DNA of 64,000 nt from contig NC_003070.9 of NCBI RefSeq assembly GCF_000001735.4, positions 5,642,001 to 5,706,000 on the forward strand. Reading direction: 5' to 3'. Made by a program: the position numbers and the translations under genes. How positions within the stretch are numbered: the stretch's first letter is position 1; every line of letters starts with the position of its first letter. The notes under the pieces are model-generated. The model was not told the DNA's origin. It searched no databases and saw only the letters and a list, made by a program, of their open reading frames with translations. Below, one piece after another: positions 12,255 through 23,619 of the stretch. Source of the DNA: Arabidopsis thaliana (taxonomy: Eukaryota; Streptophyta; Magnoliopsida; Brassicales; Brassicaceae).

Positions 12255-12740
12255 AGCACACTACAAAATCAAGTAAAAAATAAGGAAGCTGAAGGACAGA
12301 ATAAACAATACGAAAAAGCAAAGAACGAAGTAAGCAGAGGAATCAAGGAAGCAAACAAATACATTAAGGAAATAAAGAATTAAGCAATGCACTAAGAAAC
12401 TGAAATAAAGATTCAAATAAACAAAGCCGCTAAGCATGTAAGGAAGCAATCGAGAAAACAAAGAAGCAAAAAAAAAGAGAAAAGAATCAATCAATGCACT
12501 AAGCAGAAGAATCAAAAAGCAAAGAAACAAGTAATACACTAAACAGAGTAATCAAACAAGCAAAAAGACAAGTACAACTCTATAGAGGAATCAAACAAGC
12601 AAAGAAACAAGTACTACACTAAGTAGAGGAATCAAAGAAACCAATAATTAAGAAAGCAAACAATGAAGTAAGCAATAAACGCACAGAAGGAAACAAGCTT
12701 AATTAGTAAACACGTTGAGCATGTAAGCAAAGGAATCAAA
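12255..12740. repeat. Purine-rich minisatellite, ~40-45-bp unit
   Basis: A block strongly biased to A and G on the plus strand, made of imperfect tandem units. The three cleanest copies lie at about 12517-12640. Each has the order GCAAAGAAACAAGTA, then ACACTAA, then AGAGGAATCAAA. Older, more diverged copies extend on both sides. The apparent minus-strand open frame at 12261-12539 arises from this bias. Confidence 0.7.
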
Positions 12741-12829
12741 GAAGCATATATCAACGAATGCTTATGCATGAATATATGTGTGTGTATATGTAATGTGTCC
12801 TAAGTGCATGAACTGTGTTCGGAGATTAA

Positions 12830-12969
12830 AGATGTCGGCTGAGATCACGCTATCGCAGGAATTCAAGGAGAACATTGTCAAAGTATTTGAAAATATTATA
12901 TAACACATTCAAATACTTTAACAATAATCATTTTTTTCCGTCGATAGCGTATTCTCGGCCAGCATATCT
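12830..12969 (-). ncRNA. Imperfect foldback, candidate small-RNA precursor
   Basis: The arms at 12830-12891 and 12908-12969 are near-complementary around a ~16-nt loop. The loop-proximal block is AAAGTATTTGAA against its exact complement, extended by ~10 pairs with a few mismatches. A second block around ACGCTATCG pairs well (14 of ~15). An unpaired spacer of ~10 lies between them. The arms differ at scattered sites, as in plant MIRNA hairpins rather than in a fresh inverted duplication. The strand is chosen because splice-like signals just upstream all read on the minus strand. A small inverted-repeat transposon is the main alternative; I see no clear target duplication. Confidence 0.45.
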
Positions 12970-12999
12970 ATGTAAGATCTTTTGGTTTGTGAGATATAG

Positions 13000-14680
13000 C
13001 CACATTGACTATAAATCTGCCACTGCACAAAAAAATAGACTTATAATTTAAACTATAAGAGCAAAACTGAAGACTAAAAACAAGATTGAACATACCTGAA
13101 AGAAGGTTTCTTGCTTCTCTCTGTAACTTCAGTTGTCTGTTTTCATAGCTTGAGCTAAGGTACTTATAAGCTACACATGCATACCTACTTAATTAGAAAG
13201 AGGAAGACGACGTGTAACACAGAGCCTCGAATCATGCATCTGATAAAAGAATCAAAAGAGTTATGTTTTGCTTAAGAATATCAAAGGCTCGAAACTGTAC
13301 CAAATGTAAGTAAGGAACTCAAGATGTTTGTAGGCAATACCTCTGGTTTCAAAGAAGAGAATGAGGTTTTAGACAAAAAATGTATGGCAAAGTCAGTAGT
13401 TCAGCGTCGCGTGGACTTGGAGAGATAATAACCTGCAACTGTGATATAAACCTTAAATGAGTATAGCAAGACAAAGAAATCACAGAATGTCGAAAATTAT
13501 GAGATCTCAACTGAACTTTGAAGCTATGTAAACAATATATGAATAATTGGATTCAAAATTCAAATACTTACATACTTGAAAGGGGTCGGATTTCCTATTT
13601 CTCCTCCAAACTCCAGCATCTTACCCACATACAGAGCACCTTCTCTCTGTTTTCTGCAAATAAAGTCATAAATTTGTTAGACCACATATATGTGTGAAGA
13701 AAGACATACGAAATTTCAAATTCTGATGCAAATGGTAAGTGCAAATTTTGTTAGGCCAAAAAAATACGTGATTGTAAGTGCCTCTAACCGTGTTTTATTT
13801 TAAGTCTTACTAGTTCAATATAGAAGCTAATGAGCATTAGTCACAAAATTCATTGATGTTGTTAGGCCAAAGAAAAACTATATGATATTGAACAATCATG
13901 AGATGTTATTCCTGACTATCTCTACAGTATTTGAACTCAAACCTCAGACGTACTCATGCGACTACTACACAAAGCCAATTGCATCACTAATTAATACTAT
14001 TGAATATAGAAAGTATTATATATACATAGGACGTACCTGAGAAACCAAAGTTTTGATTCTTTAATCCTGTTGTGCACCAGAAGTTACCTGAGAAACTCGT
14101 TCAGCTAATCATGTTGTGCACCAAAAGTTACCAAAATGCTCCCCACAACCCTTACTACTACAAGAATTCAAACACAACTAATAACACTATAATATTTCAA
14201 ACTGAGGGAGAGAAGTCGAACCTGAGAAATTCATGTACACACACTCGAGTTCTTGGTCTTCTGAAGCTAAAAAGATAGATCAATATTTATAAAAGACTAC
14301 AACTCCATCAAGAAAATATGACCTTGTTTTAAAAGATGAAATAGACACTTACCTGATAAAAAGAGGGAAAGATACCGTCGGCAAGTTGAATCTTCTACAC
14401 TACCTTTATTTCCCTGTTAAGAACGAATCTGCAAAAGATGTGGTTAGAACTTAGAACACAGTAAGGCAAGCATAGACTAATTAATTCTTAAATAACCTAA
14501 GGTTTATAAGAGATGTACAAAAACATAAAAAGAACTTACAAAATATAGAGGTTGGTTTGATGTAACGTAAGATAATAAGTAGAATCTAGTTAAAGAAGAA
14601 ATACATACCTCCTCGCCTAGACATCAGGTTAGTATGCAGAGTTTTGACGTATAGTCTCATCCGTATTCAGTAGAGATTCG
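13000..14680 (-). ncRNA. Possible spliced non-coding transcript on the minus strand
   Basis: Several short segments are bounded on the minus strand by good acceptor and donor sites: exon-like pieces at about 14352-14428, 14220-14262, 13577-13654, 13343-13433 and 13096-13136, then an acceptor (TTTGTGCAG) at 13023 leading into the foldback at 12830-12969. Donors are of the form CAG|GTA. The joined pieces have no long reading frame, although the 13577-13654 piece alone is open. Together these look like a spliced non-coding RNA, perhaps the primary transcript of the foldback. The exon model is my inference and needs RNA evidence. Confidence 0.3.
14034..14131. repeat. Imperfect ~50-bp tandem duplication with donor-like motif
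   Basis: Two adjacent units each begin TACCTGAGAAAC and end TTGTGCACCA(A/G)AAGTTACC. The minus-strand reading puts a CAG|GTA donor-like site at the same place in each unit. A third partial match (AACCTGAGAAATTC) lies at 14217. Confidence 0.6.
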
Positions 14681-14856
14681 GCAGAACTTTGTATTTCCCA
14701 TTCTTGGGGTGTCTTTAGACAATCCTTACAAGCAGAACATTGAATATTATTATGCTGCCCCAGCCACAACAAACTAACTTTAAATATAAGCAAATATAAG
14801 TCCTATTAAAGAACCTTTATGCTCCATCAATTTGCAGAGTATTGAATATCATATCT

Positions 14857-15000
14857 CCATTAGTTTGCAGAATATTGAATTGTATCGTTTAAGTAGAGAG
14901 AATTGAATTTCTCGGGACATCATAGTCCAAGCCTTCATATAGGCTGATCTTAGCAGATATTTTGAATTTTCTATCAAGTTGTTCCAGCACAGCAAGACAA
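14857..15000 (+). repeat. Direct repeat copy 1
   Basis: About 144 bp beginning CCATTAGTTTGCAGAATATT and ending CAGCAAGACAAT. It matches the segment at 15154-15302 over its whole length with scattered changes. A shorter relative of its first 40 bases lies just before it, at about 14823. No coding content is seen. Confidence 0.75.
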
Positions 15001-15153
15001 TAGTAGAACTATAGAGATTGATTTCTCTAATCTTTTACTTACGGGCATAGATCGACAAGCATATGCTCTAGCTTATATTTGGCAACATCAGCCTATGATT
15101 TCCCAGCTACAACATTATATCTTTCATCAGACTTATTCAAGGACTTTTCTTAT

Positions 15154-15302
15154 CCATCAGTTTGCAGAATATTGAATTGTATCGTTTAAGTAGAGAATTG
15201 AATTTCTCAGAACATCATTGTTCAAGCCTTAATACAGGCTGCAAAATTTTGAAGTTCGAATTTTGAAGTTCATATCAAGCTGTCCCAGTCCAGCAAAGAC
15301 AA
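15154..15302 (+). repeat. Direct repeat copy 2
   Basis: The second copy of the unit at 14857-15000, starting ~297 bp downstream of it. Shared landmarks are TATCGTTTAAGTAGAGA, TCAAGCC...AGGCTG and TATCAAG(C/T)TGT(C/T)CCAG. The pair looks like an old local duplication. Confidence 0.75.
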
Positions 15303-15764
15303 TGAACCATAAAGATAGTTTTTTTTTGGATTTATTTTGTATTGTTTAATTTAAATAATTTTTATTTATCTAATCATTCACTCATGCAATAAGAAATTAT
15401 TTTTAGTATTAAAATATTTTTTTTCTAACAATATTCTCAATATTTCATTATACACATAATTCATAAACAACGTTCATCTTAAACTAATTTAACAGATGGT
15501 AGTGTTCGATTCTAGAAACCTAAGAATTTGATGATGGAGCTCCGTACGTATTCTGCACCCTCGGTAATTTATTATATAAATATCAATTTAAAAGAATAAC
15601 CTATACTCAAATCATTAACTAATCCATGATTATTATATATTCATACTTTGAGTTTGGATTACAAAAAAAAACATTCGAGTATGAAAAAATTTATTAAAAT
15701 AGTTTTATTGAAAAATCATGTAATATTAAAATAAATTTAGTAATAGTTCATTAAATATGTAAAA

Positions 15765-15808
15765 TAAAATAATATATAAAATAAAATAATATATAAAATA
15801 AAATAATA
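15765..15808. repeat. AT-rich short tandem repeat
   Basis: About two and a half copies of an 18-bp unit (AAAATAAAATAATATATA). Confidence 0.8.
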
Positions 15809-16394
15809 AATGTATCAGTAACCTATAAATTAGAATTTGAAGAGCTTATATTAATTATTTAATAAACACATGACAAATGCTAAAATGATGATGTGGCAAT
15901 TATATTGAGGAGACAATTGACCAACTTTTGTATATATATATATACTAGATAAGGCCCGCCTATTTAGGCGGGTATAAGATACAAAAATAAATTTTTATCG
16001 ATAGTATTTGAATATTGTATAGCAATCTATATATTTTTTTGATATTTAATTTAATAATTATTGGTTTAAACAAAATTTCAGTCTTATGCATTCTATTTTA
16101 ATTATATACACTCAATCTTATCAATGATATTTGAATTCTAAAAAGTAACCGACCATTATTCTATATTTAATTTAGTATCTAGAAAAGAAAAAGAAAAAAT
16201 AAATTTCTATCTTACACCATTCAATTTTGTAATACAGTTTAACTATCTATGTCATCATAATAAACTCGATTTAAATTCTACACACTTCATATTGAGTGAT
16301 AACATTTTCATATCAAAATAATATTTATGACATATCAAATCTATATCCTAGTTAGTATTAAAAATAATTTACAATTAACAAAACATAATTAATA

Positions 16395-16855
16395 GGCTTA
16401 GGCATAATACCCAAATCCGAAGAACCGATCCAAAAAACCCGATCCGAACCCGAACCCAAAATTTTCAAATACCCGAACATGTCTAAACTTCAAAACCCGA
16501 AAAACCCAAACCCAAACCCGAATAGGTATCCAAACATATCTCAAATATAAGTATATATTAGTTATATTTATACTTATATATAGAAAATATTAGGATTTTT
16601 TGGATATTTTAGATATTTTTGTGTATTTTAAAATATATTCAAGCAAAACTACTCGTGTTGTTTTGGGAATTTTTAAAATTTTCAAGTAATTTAATAGATT
16701 TGCAGACAAAATTTGATATTTCAATATATAAATAAACTCGAACCCGAACCGAACCCGACCCGAAATCTTAAATTACCCGAACGGGTTCTAAACTTCTAAG
16801 CCCGAAAACCCGAACCCGAAATACCCGACCCGAATACCCAAACGCTTAGGACTAA
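16395..16855. mobile_element. Nested CCCGAA-rich insertion, family unknown
   Basis: A 461-bp segment whose two ends are dense in AACCCGAACCC/ACCCGA motifs and whose middle is AT-rich. It is flanked by an exact 9-bp direct repeat TAATTAATA (16386-16394 and 16856-16864), which fits a target duplication. CTTAGG occurs close to both ends. No terminal inverted repeat or coding frame is evident. A 9-bp duplication would suit a Mutator-like element, but the flank is AT-rich, so chance is possible. Confidence 0.4.
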
Positions 16856-17133
16856 TAATTAATAAAAAAATAGAAATCTACAAAAATATTTAGAAACCAA
16901 ACATTGTTGAAAATATATTTTTTATATATGCCGTAATCTCGTAAGTTAATTTTACATCATACAAATTAATATTAAATGAGTTAAAATTAATAAATTAAAA
17001 TATTCTTACTAAAAGTTATTGAAAAGTTAAATCCTATAAGCTAAGTTATTTCTCTCAAAATGTTCTATTTTCACTTATGATTACATTAGTTAAAGACAAA
17101 TTTGTTAATTTTCCTTTTGTTGAATAAATGTTA

Positions 17134-17241
17134 AACATCTTATCGTTTGATTTGACACGTGACACGATCTTAAGAGTTAGTAACTTGTAAACATCTGATC
17201 GTTTGACTTGACACGTGGCACGATCTTAAGAGTTAGTAACT
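17134..17241 (+). promoter_or_regulatory. Paired 52-bp repeats with G-box/ABRE motifs upstream of ABA3
   Basis: Each repeat carries CACGTG: GACACGTGACACG at 17154-17166, and GACACGTGGCACG at 17210-17222. ACACGTGGC in the second copy matches the ABA-response element core bound by ABF/AREB bZIP factors. Both lie inside the Helitron, about 250-310 bp upstream of the ABA3 start codon. Motif identity is direct; function is inference. Confidence 0.5.
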
Positions 17242-17464
17242 TTAAAAACCATACTTTATATAATAAGATATATATATGATTTTAATATTATTTTATTAGA
17301 ATTTCCTTTTCTGGTTTTCTAATGTAAAAATGGAAATATAATTATACTTACGTGGAAAACGAAAATTGTATTTTATTTTAAAAAAGCCGGGAACGACCAT
17401 CTTTCTTTCGTCGGCGATTTTTCAGAGATTACCAGAGAGACAGCGAGAAACATTTCTTTCGGCG

Positions 17465-20400
17465 ATGGAAGCATTTCTTAAGGAATTCGGAGATTATTAT
17501 GGATACCCAGATGGTCCCAAGAACATTCAAGAGATCCGCGACACCGAATTCAAGAGATTAGATAAAGGTCTGTTTTTTTTTGTTCTTTTTTGAATCATGT
17601 ATGAGTTGTTCTTCTCTTGGATCTAATAGGGTTCGAAACTTAAGCTTTTTGAGCTGAAATTTCTATGAGTCAAAAACTATTGGGTTGGGTCAGTGGTGGA
17701 TCAGCTCCACTCTCACTACTTGAGAATTTCGAATTGAATTAAAATTGAGTTACAGTGTTTCTCGATGGAACAGTATAACTTATGTTTATGTATGTAATTG
17801 AAGAGGTTTAATTGATCCAGTACTCATATGAACAATTCCGTTATTGCTAAGAATGGGATCATAGTGTTTTAATGATGTTCTATGTAGTGATTTTGTGGAA
17901 ACAATGCTTAGTATCCAGACGGATTTAATCATTTTCCTTCCAGTACAATATTCGAATTTGATACTTATAAGATTTTTGTGGTATGTGCAGGTGTTGTATA
18001 CTTGGATCATGCTGGTTCTACTTTGTATTCTGAGTTGCAGATGGAATATATTTTTAAGGACTTCACAAGCAATGTTTTTGGAAATCCACGTATCCTCATC
18101 TTTTGATCCTCATAGGATAGGCTTTACATTATCTTTTATTAGGCTTTCAATCTCAGATTTTAATGACTTGAAAGATGTGAAACTTTCATGTTGATTGGTG
18201 AAAACAACGTAGCTAAGCTCTTTTTAGATATAATGCCTTTTTTTTTGTGAGCTTATGTTGTTGAAAGAGGTTCCTTAATAGTGATTTAGATAGTCAAAGT
18301 GATATCAGTTCGGCCACCAGTGACCTTATAGCGGATGCTCGACATCAGGTACCACATTCTTTACATTTCTTCAACTGATATTATTGGTCTTCATCTTATA
18401 AGTTGGTTCCATATGTTTCAATCAATCTTCATTGCACACTGGAGTTAGGTGCTTGAATACTTTAATGCATCTCCTGAAGATTACAGTTGCTTATTCACCT
18501 CCGGAGCCACAGCAGCGCTGAAGCTTGTCGGAGAGACTTTTCCGTGGACCCAAGACAGTAATTTTTTGTATACCATGGAGAATCACAACAGTGTACTTGG
18601 TATTAGGGAATATGCATTAGCTCAAGGTGCTTCAGCATGTGCAGTGGATATTGAAGAGGCAGCTAACCAACCAGGCCAGCTTACAAATTCAGGACCATCT
18701 ATCAAGGTAAAGCATCGTGCTGTGCAGATGAGAAACACTTCTAAACTCCAAAAGGAAGAGTCAAGAGGTCTGTTAGCTTGATAATCTTTTCTTTCTTCTT
18801 TCATCCTGAAAAGAATCTGTTCAAGATGTATCACATGTTATATTCTTGTATGCTGCGTATCTAATCGACTTTTCTGGTTTGCTTATCCTGTGTTTCACTC
18901 TATTGTATGTTTACAGGAAATGCCTATAATCTATTTGCTTTCCCCTCGGAGTGCAATTTTTCTGGCCTGAGGTTTAATCTAGATCTGGTGAAGTTGATGA
19001 AAGAAAATACTGAGACCGTGCTACAAGGCTCCCCCTTTAGCAAGTAGGTTTCACATTCTCTCTATTCAGCTCTCATTTTCCTCAGTTTCTTGCATTGGTA
19101 TACCGCTGAATGTCTGCTTGGATTCATATTGCTGAGGTTTGGCGATGCTATGCCTAGAATTCAACTCCGTGAGCTCAGTGTTTTTTTCCGCAAAGAAATT
19201 TTTGAAGGAACTACTTTGAATTGATTTGATACTTATTTCTTTGTTGATTCTAAGTGTGTATAGGACTTGAAGAGGTTCATTCGTATTAGTTTCTATTGTG
19301 TATCTCTCATCATGGCTTATATACTTTTTATAAGGAGCAAGCGGTGGATGGTCTTGATTGATGCTGCAAAGGGTTGTGCTACACTACCACCTGATTTATC
19401 GGAGTATCCTGCAGATTTTGTTGTTCTGTCATTCTACAAGGTATCTCCTGGATTTTCCAAAATAAATGAAGTTCTTTTGTTATCAAATTTTGACTTTCTT
19501 GTTTTCGGCTGATGTCATGAAGTTATTTGGTTATCCTACTGGGCTTGGCGCTCTCCTTGTACGGAATGGTGCGTAAATTGTTCCCTAGGTTTATCTCCTT
19601 CTGTAAATCTTCACAAATCAAATCTGACTGTAGTTCAGAAACATTCTCGTTAAATTCATTACTTAGATCAGAGCATTTCTGTTGTTAAGATCTCTGATAT
19701 TGTTTTCATTTTATTCTTATTCCCTTTGAGATAATATCTCAAACAAGATCAATATTTATCATTTAATGAAACAAATATTGCAAATGCTAGCTTCTGACAT
19801 GATTTTTCCCGTTATTATAATCTACAGATGCAGCCAAATTGCTCAAAAAGACTTATTTTAGTGGAGGTATGCATCTCATTTAGTTGTGTAAAATGGTTGA
19901 ATTTGTATGGCATTTGATGAACATAATACTTACAGGCACTGTTGCTGCTTCAATTGCTGACATCGACTTTGTAAAAAGAAGGGAAAGGGTGGAGGAGTTT
20001 TTTGAGGATGGTTCTGCTTCATTCCTGAGCATAGCAGCCATCCGTCATGGCTTCAAATTACTCAAGTCGCTTACACCTTCTGCAATTTGGATGTGAGTAA
20101 AACTTTTGCTCCGTGCAGGGTCTCCAATTTTTAAAATTTGTCGAAATTTTTACCTTGGAAGATAGTCTAGTAGGGGCCTTGTCTTTTTTTAGAGACTCCA
20201 TGTTGTTGATTTTTCTTTGAAATTTTCATAAGTTTAAAGTTCCCTCCAAACCATCTGCTATTGTAGAAGCTAAAGTGTATTCTGTATCTATTTACTAGGC
20301 ACACAACGTCACTTTCCATATATGTGAAAAAGAAGCTTCAGGCTTTACGACATGGAAACGGGGCTGCTGTATGTGTTCTGTATGGCAGTGAAAATCTGGA

Positions 20401-23201
20401 GGTCAGTTCTTTCATGATTAAAAACTAGTTTTTTTCTCTCATATTCCATTAGTTATAGGGCTTCATCTATTGAGTGAAATATATGCTTCAACAAAAAGGA
20501 TAGCAAAGAGCATAGGAAGAAAACAAGTATCTATCGTTTCATATTTGAAAAATATCATATCATCATTTACTTTCGAAGTCACATAAATTACTTCTTCGTG
20601 TGGCCATAGTTTTTGATTCATTCTATGTTTTATGTTTCAGTTATCTTCACATAAATCAGGCCCAACGGTTACATTCAACTTGAAAAGACCTGATGGCTCT
20701 TGGTTTGGCTACTTGGAGGTGGAGAAGCTTGCTTCTTTATCTGGAATTCAGTTACGGGTATGTTTTGGAAACACAGTTCAGTTTTATTCTCTTTGAATTC
20801 TTCCACCTTATAGAAAAGAAGTTATGTAAGTAAGACTAGGGACTTGCACTCGCTGGCAAGGGGTTATCTTTCATTAGGCCATTTGAAGTTTTGAACGCTG
20901 AAATTACATCTGTCATTTTACTTCATTTTGGTGTAGACAGGATGTTTTTGCAATCCTGGCGCATGTGCAAAGTATCTCGAGTTATCCCATTCTGAGCTAC
21001 GGTCTAATGTAGAGGTATAATTGTTCAATTATTTTGCTTATCATTCTTTCTACTGCTCCTGATTTTAGCAGTTCTTGTATTATATACTTGACAGTGACAT
21101 CCTTTTAATTTAACACAGGCTGGGCATATTTGCTGGGATGACAATGATGTGATAAATGGAAAACCAACAGGGGCTGTTAGGGTTTCGTTTGGTTATATGT
21201 CAACCTTTGAAGATGCCAAGGTATATGTAGGTTCCTTGATTTAAATGTTTCCCAATTCCATGTATATTGTCGAAAATATAAACAAAGCTCATTTTCGACT
21301 TGCTGCTACCTAATAAATATAATATGCTTCATTCACAGAAATTTATTGATTTCATCATAAGTTCATTTGCTTCACCTCCAAAGAAGACTGGGAATGGAAC
21401 CGTCGTCAGTGGAAGGTTTCCTCAACTTCCTAGTGAAGGTACTTGCTCTGAAATCTTTTACAGTGCTTTGTTCCTAGTAACAATTCAACTCTCTTGGAGC
21501 ATTTATTCACTCACATAGTCACATTGACATAAAAGGGACTTCGTATAGTTGATTCCGCCATTCATTCTCTGGGATGTGACTTCAATTAAAGCCACCATCT
21601 TTACATGCTTACTTTTTTGTAATTTGGTAATTGATACTTGTGTTAGCCACACAAATAAAGTGCATGTAGCTTGTCAACTTCGTATGATCTTTGGAAAACC
21701 ACAGAGTCTTAACTTGCGAGATAGCAAATACTTCATAAAGTATAAATGGCGTCTCTTCCCCTTTTTGTTGATTTGCAGACCTTGAAAGTAAAGAATCTTT
21801 TCCAAGCCACTACCTTAAGTCAATTACTGTATACCCGATCAAGTCATGTGCTGGATTTTCTGTGATACGTTGGCCACTTTGCAGAACAGGTATTTCATTC
21901 AACTTGCTTGGTTACTCCAAATTGGTGCTGCTGTTGTATTAGTGGTTGGGCTGATCTCTTTGGCATTTATGCATAACCTGTGTTTATTTTTTGAAACATA
22001 AAAGGCCTGCTGCATGATCGAGAATGGATGGTTCAGGGTCTGACCGGTGAAATTCTTACCCAAAAGAAGGTAATAGAGCATCTTCTATCTACAGCTATGT
22101 CACCAAAATTTTGATTTTCTTGGGAATGGCTTCTAGGTGCCTGAGATGTCTCTTATAAAAACCTTTATCGACCTTGAGGAAGGACTACTGTCTGTAGAAT
22201 CTTCTCGCTGCGAAGACAAGTTGCACATCAGAATCAAGTCTGATTCATATAACCCGAGGAACGATGAGTTTGATTCACATGCCAACATGTATGCATTGCT
22301 CCTTATCATGTGCTGTCTTACATCAGCTGCTTGTAATAAATTTGATTTTGGTTGCAGACTTGAAAACCGTAATGAGGAAACTAGAATCAATCGTTGGTTC
22401 ACCAATGCCATTGGTCGACAATGCAAGTTGCTACGGTATTCTAGCTCTACTTCCAAAGACTGCTTGAACAGAAACAAGAGTCCTGGTTTGTGCAGAGATT
22501 TGGAAAGCAATATCAACTTTGCTAATGAAGCTCAGTTCTTGTTAATCTCCGAGGAGAGTGTTGCTGACCTAAACAGAAGATTAGAAGCAAGTACGTTTCC
22601 ATGTCCTTTTCATCTTACATCTTTTTCCTTTTCGCTTGATAAAAACTGATTTGGTTGCAGAAGACGAGGATTACAAACGGGCTCATGAAAAACTCAATCC
22701 ACATAGGTTCAGACCAAATCTGGTTATATCTGGAGGTGAACCATACGGGGAAGATAAATGGAAAACTGTCAAGATAGGAGACAATCATTTCACAGTAAGT
22801 CCATGGATCCACACAAGATTCAACCATAATCATATGCATTAAGTATAAACTTCATGGTTCTCTGTTTTCTTAAAAAGTTGGTTCCTTTCAATGCAGTCAT
22901 TGGGCGGTTGTAACCGGTGCCAGATGATAAACATAAGTAATGAAGCTGGACTAGTGAAGAAATCCAATGAGCCCTTAACAACTTTAGCTTCATATAGGAG
23001 AGTAAAGGTTCAACATTCTAAAACCAGTCTTTTCCATTAACAAAAAATGTATTTGACAATTATTTGTGAAGTAACCTTTCTTGGTGTTGTCATTGGATTC
23101 AGGGAAAGATCTTGTTTGGAACGCTTTTGAGATACGAGATTGATGAGAAAAGACAATGTTGGATTGGAGTTGGGGAAGAAGTTAATCCAGATATTGAATA
23201 A
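17465..23201 (+). CDS. ABA3: Molybdenum cofactor sulfurase ABA3/LOS5
   Basis: Twenty-one in-phase exons: 17465-17567, 17991-18089, 18290-18348, 18449-18767, 18917-19043, 19335-19440, 19523-19568, 19828-19866, 19936-20092, 20299-20401, 20641-20757, 20937-21014, 21119-21220, 21339-21438, 21779-21889, 22005-22069, 22137-22288, 22358-22590, 22661-22794, 22897-23007, 23103-23201. They give 819 residues, the known ABA3 length. The N-terminal NifS-like domain has the PLP lysine at 271 (SFYKLFG) and the persulfide cysteine at 430 (second Cys of CFCNPG). The C-terminal part is the MOSC domain (GGCNRCQM near the end). The enzyme takes sulfur from L-cysteine and adds the terminal sulfido ligand to Moco of aldehyde oxidase and xanthine dehydrogenase, so it is needed for the last step of ABA synthesis. 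No disruption is seen. The immediate upstream sequence is a Helitron end. Confidence 0.96.
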
Positions 23202-23240
23202 GTTCAAGCTTGTGTGTATTATCGTCTACTATACATAAAA

Positions 23241-23293
23241 ATAAACATATGGAGAAGCATCAAAAGTATAAACATATGGAGAAGCGTCAAAAG
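23241..23293. repeat. 26-bp tandem duplication in the ABA3 3' region
   Basis: Two adjacent copies of ATAAACATATGGAGAAGC followed by (A/G)TCAAAAG, just after the ABA3 stop codon. Confidence 0.8.
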
Positions 23294-23619
23294 CATATGA
23301 GAACAAATCTGTTACTGGACCTGTATACCATTGTATTACTCCTTCAAGATTGTAGAGAAGAACAATATAGCTCAGACTCTGGAATCTTGCTCTTATACCA
23401 AAAACTGTAATACTGAAAATCAAACTTGATGTAATACTATAATAGAGAAGAATAATACCAAGGTTAATTGCCTTTTTGCTTCATAAACAATTATACACAC
23501 AAAATTAGTTTTTTTTTCTTTTTCTCTGCTGCCTCCTCTGGTTCTGTCCAGTGGTAGACAGACGCCTCCAAAAGTAAGAAAGTTTCAGACTTTAGCTATT
23601 GAAACCTGCTCTAAGCAGT

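Larger units (their letters stand above)
15945..17268 (-). mobile_element. Non-autonomous Helitron, 1.3 kb
   Basis: Read on the minus strand, it begins TCTTATTATATAAAGT at 17268 and ends CTAG at 15945. Six bases inside the 3' end is a GC-rich hairpin (CCCGCCTA AA TAGGCGGG, 15955-15972), the hallmark of Helitron 3' ends. Flanking bases are A before TC and T after CTAG, the usual A/T insertion site with no target duplication. There is no Rep/helicase frame, so it depends on other elements for movement. Near its 5' end are two 52-bp direct repeats (17134-17185, 17190-17241), and a foreign segment is nested inside it. Its 5' end lies 197 bp upstream of the ABA3 ATG. Confidence 0.72.

Noticed and set aside
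12261-12539. 92-codon minus-strand open frame
   Set aside because: Product of the purine-rich minisatellite, which rarely yields stops on that strand.
13577-13654. Open exon-like piece reading KQREGALYVGKMLEFGGEIG
   Set aside because: It looks coding alone but cannot be joined in frame to its neighbours, and I know no matching family; treated as part of a possible non-coding transcript.
22133-22516. 127-codon minus-strand open frame
   Set aside because: Antisense shadow of ABA3 exons 17-18, including intron sequence.
23599-23619. Earlier start for the CDC48C-like frame
   Set aside because: The first codon there is TTG; the first ATG in frame is 23620, directly before the Gly/Arg-rich start.
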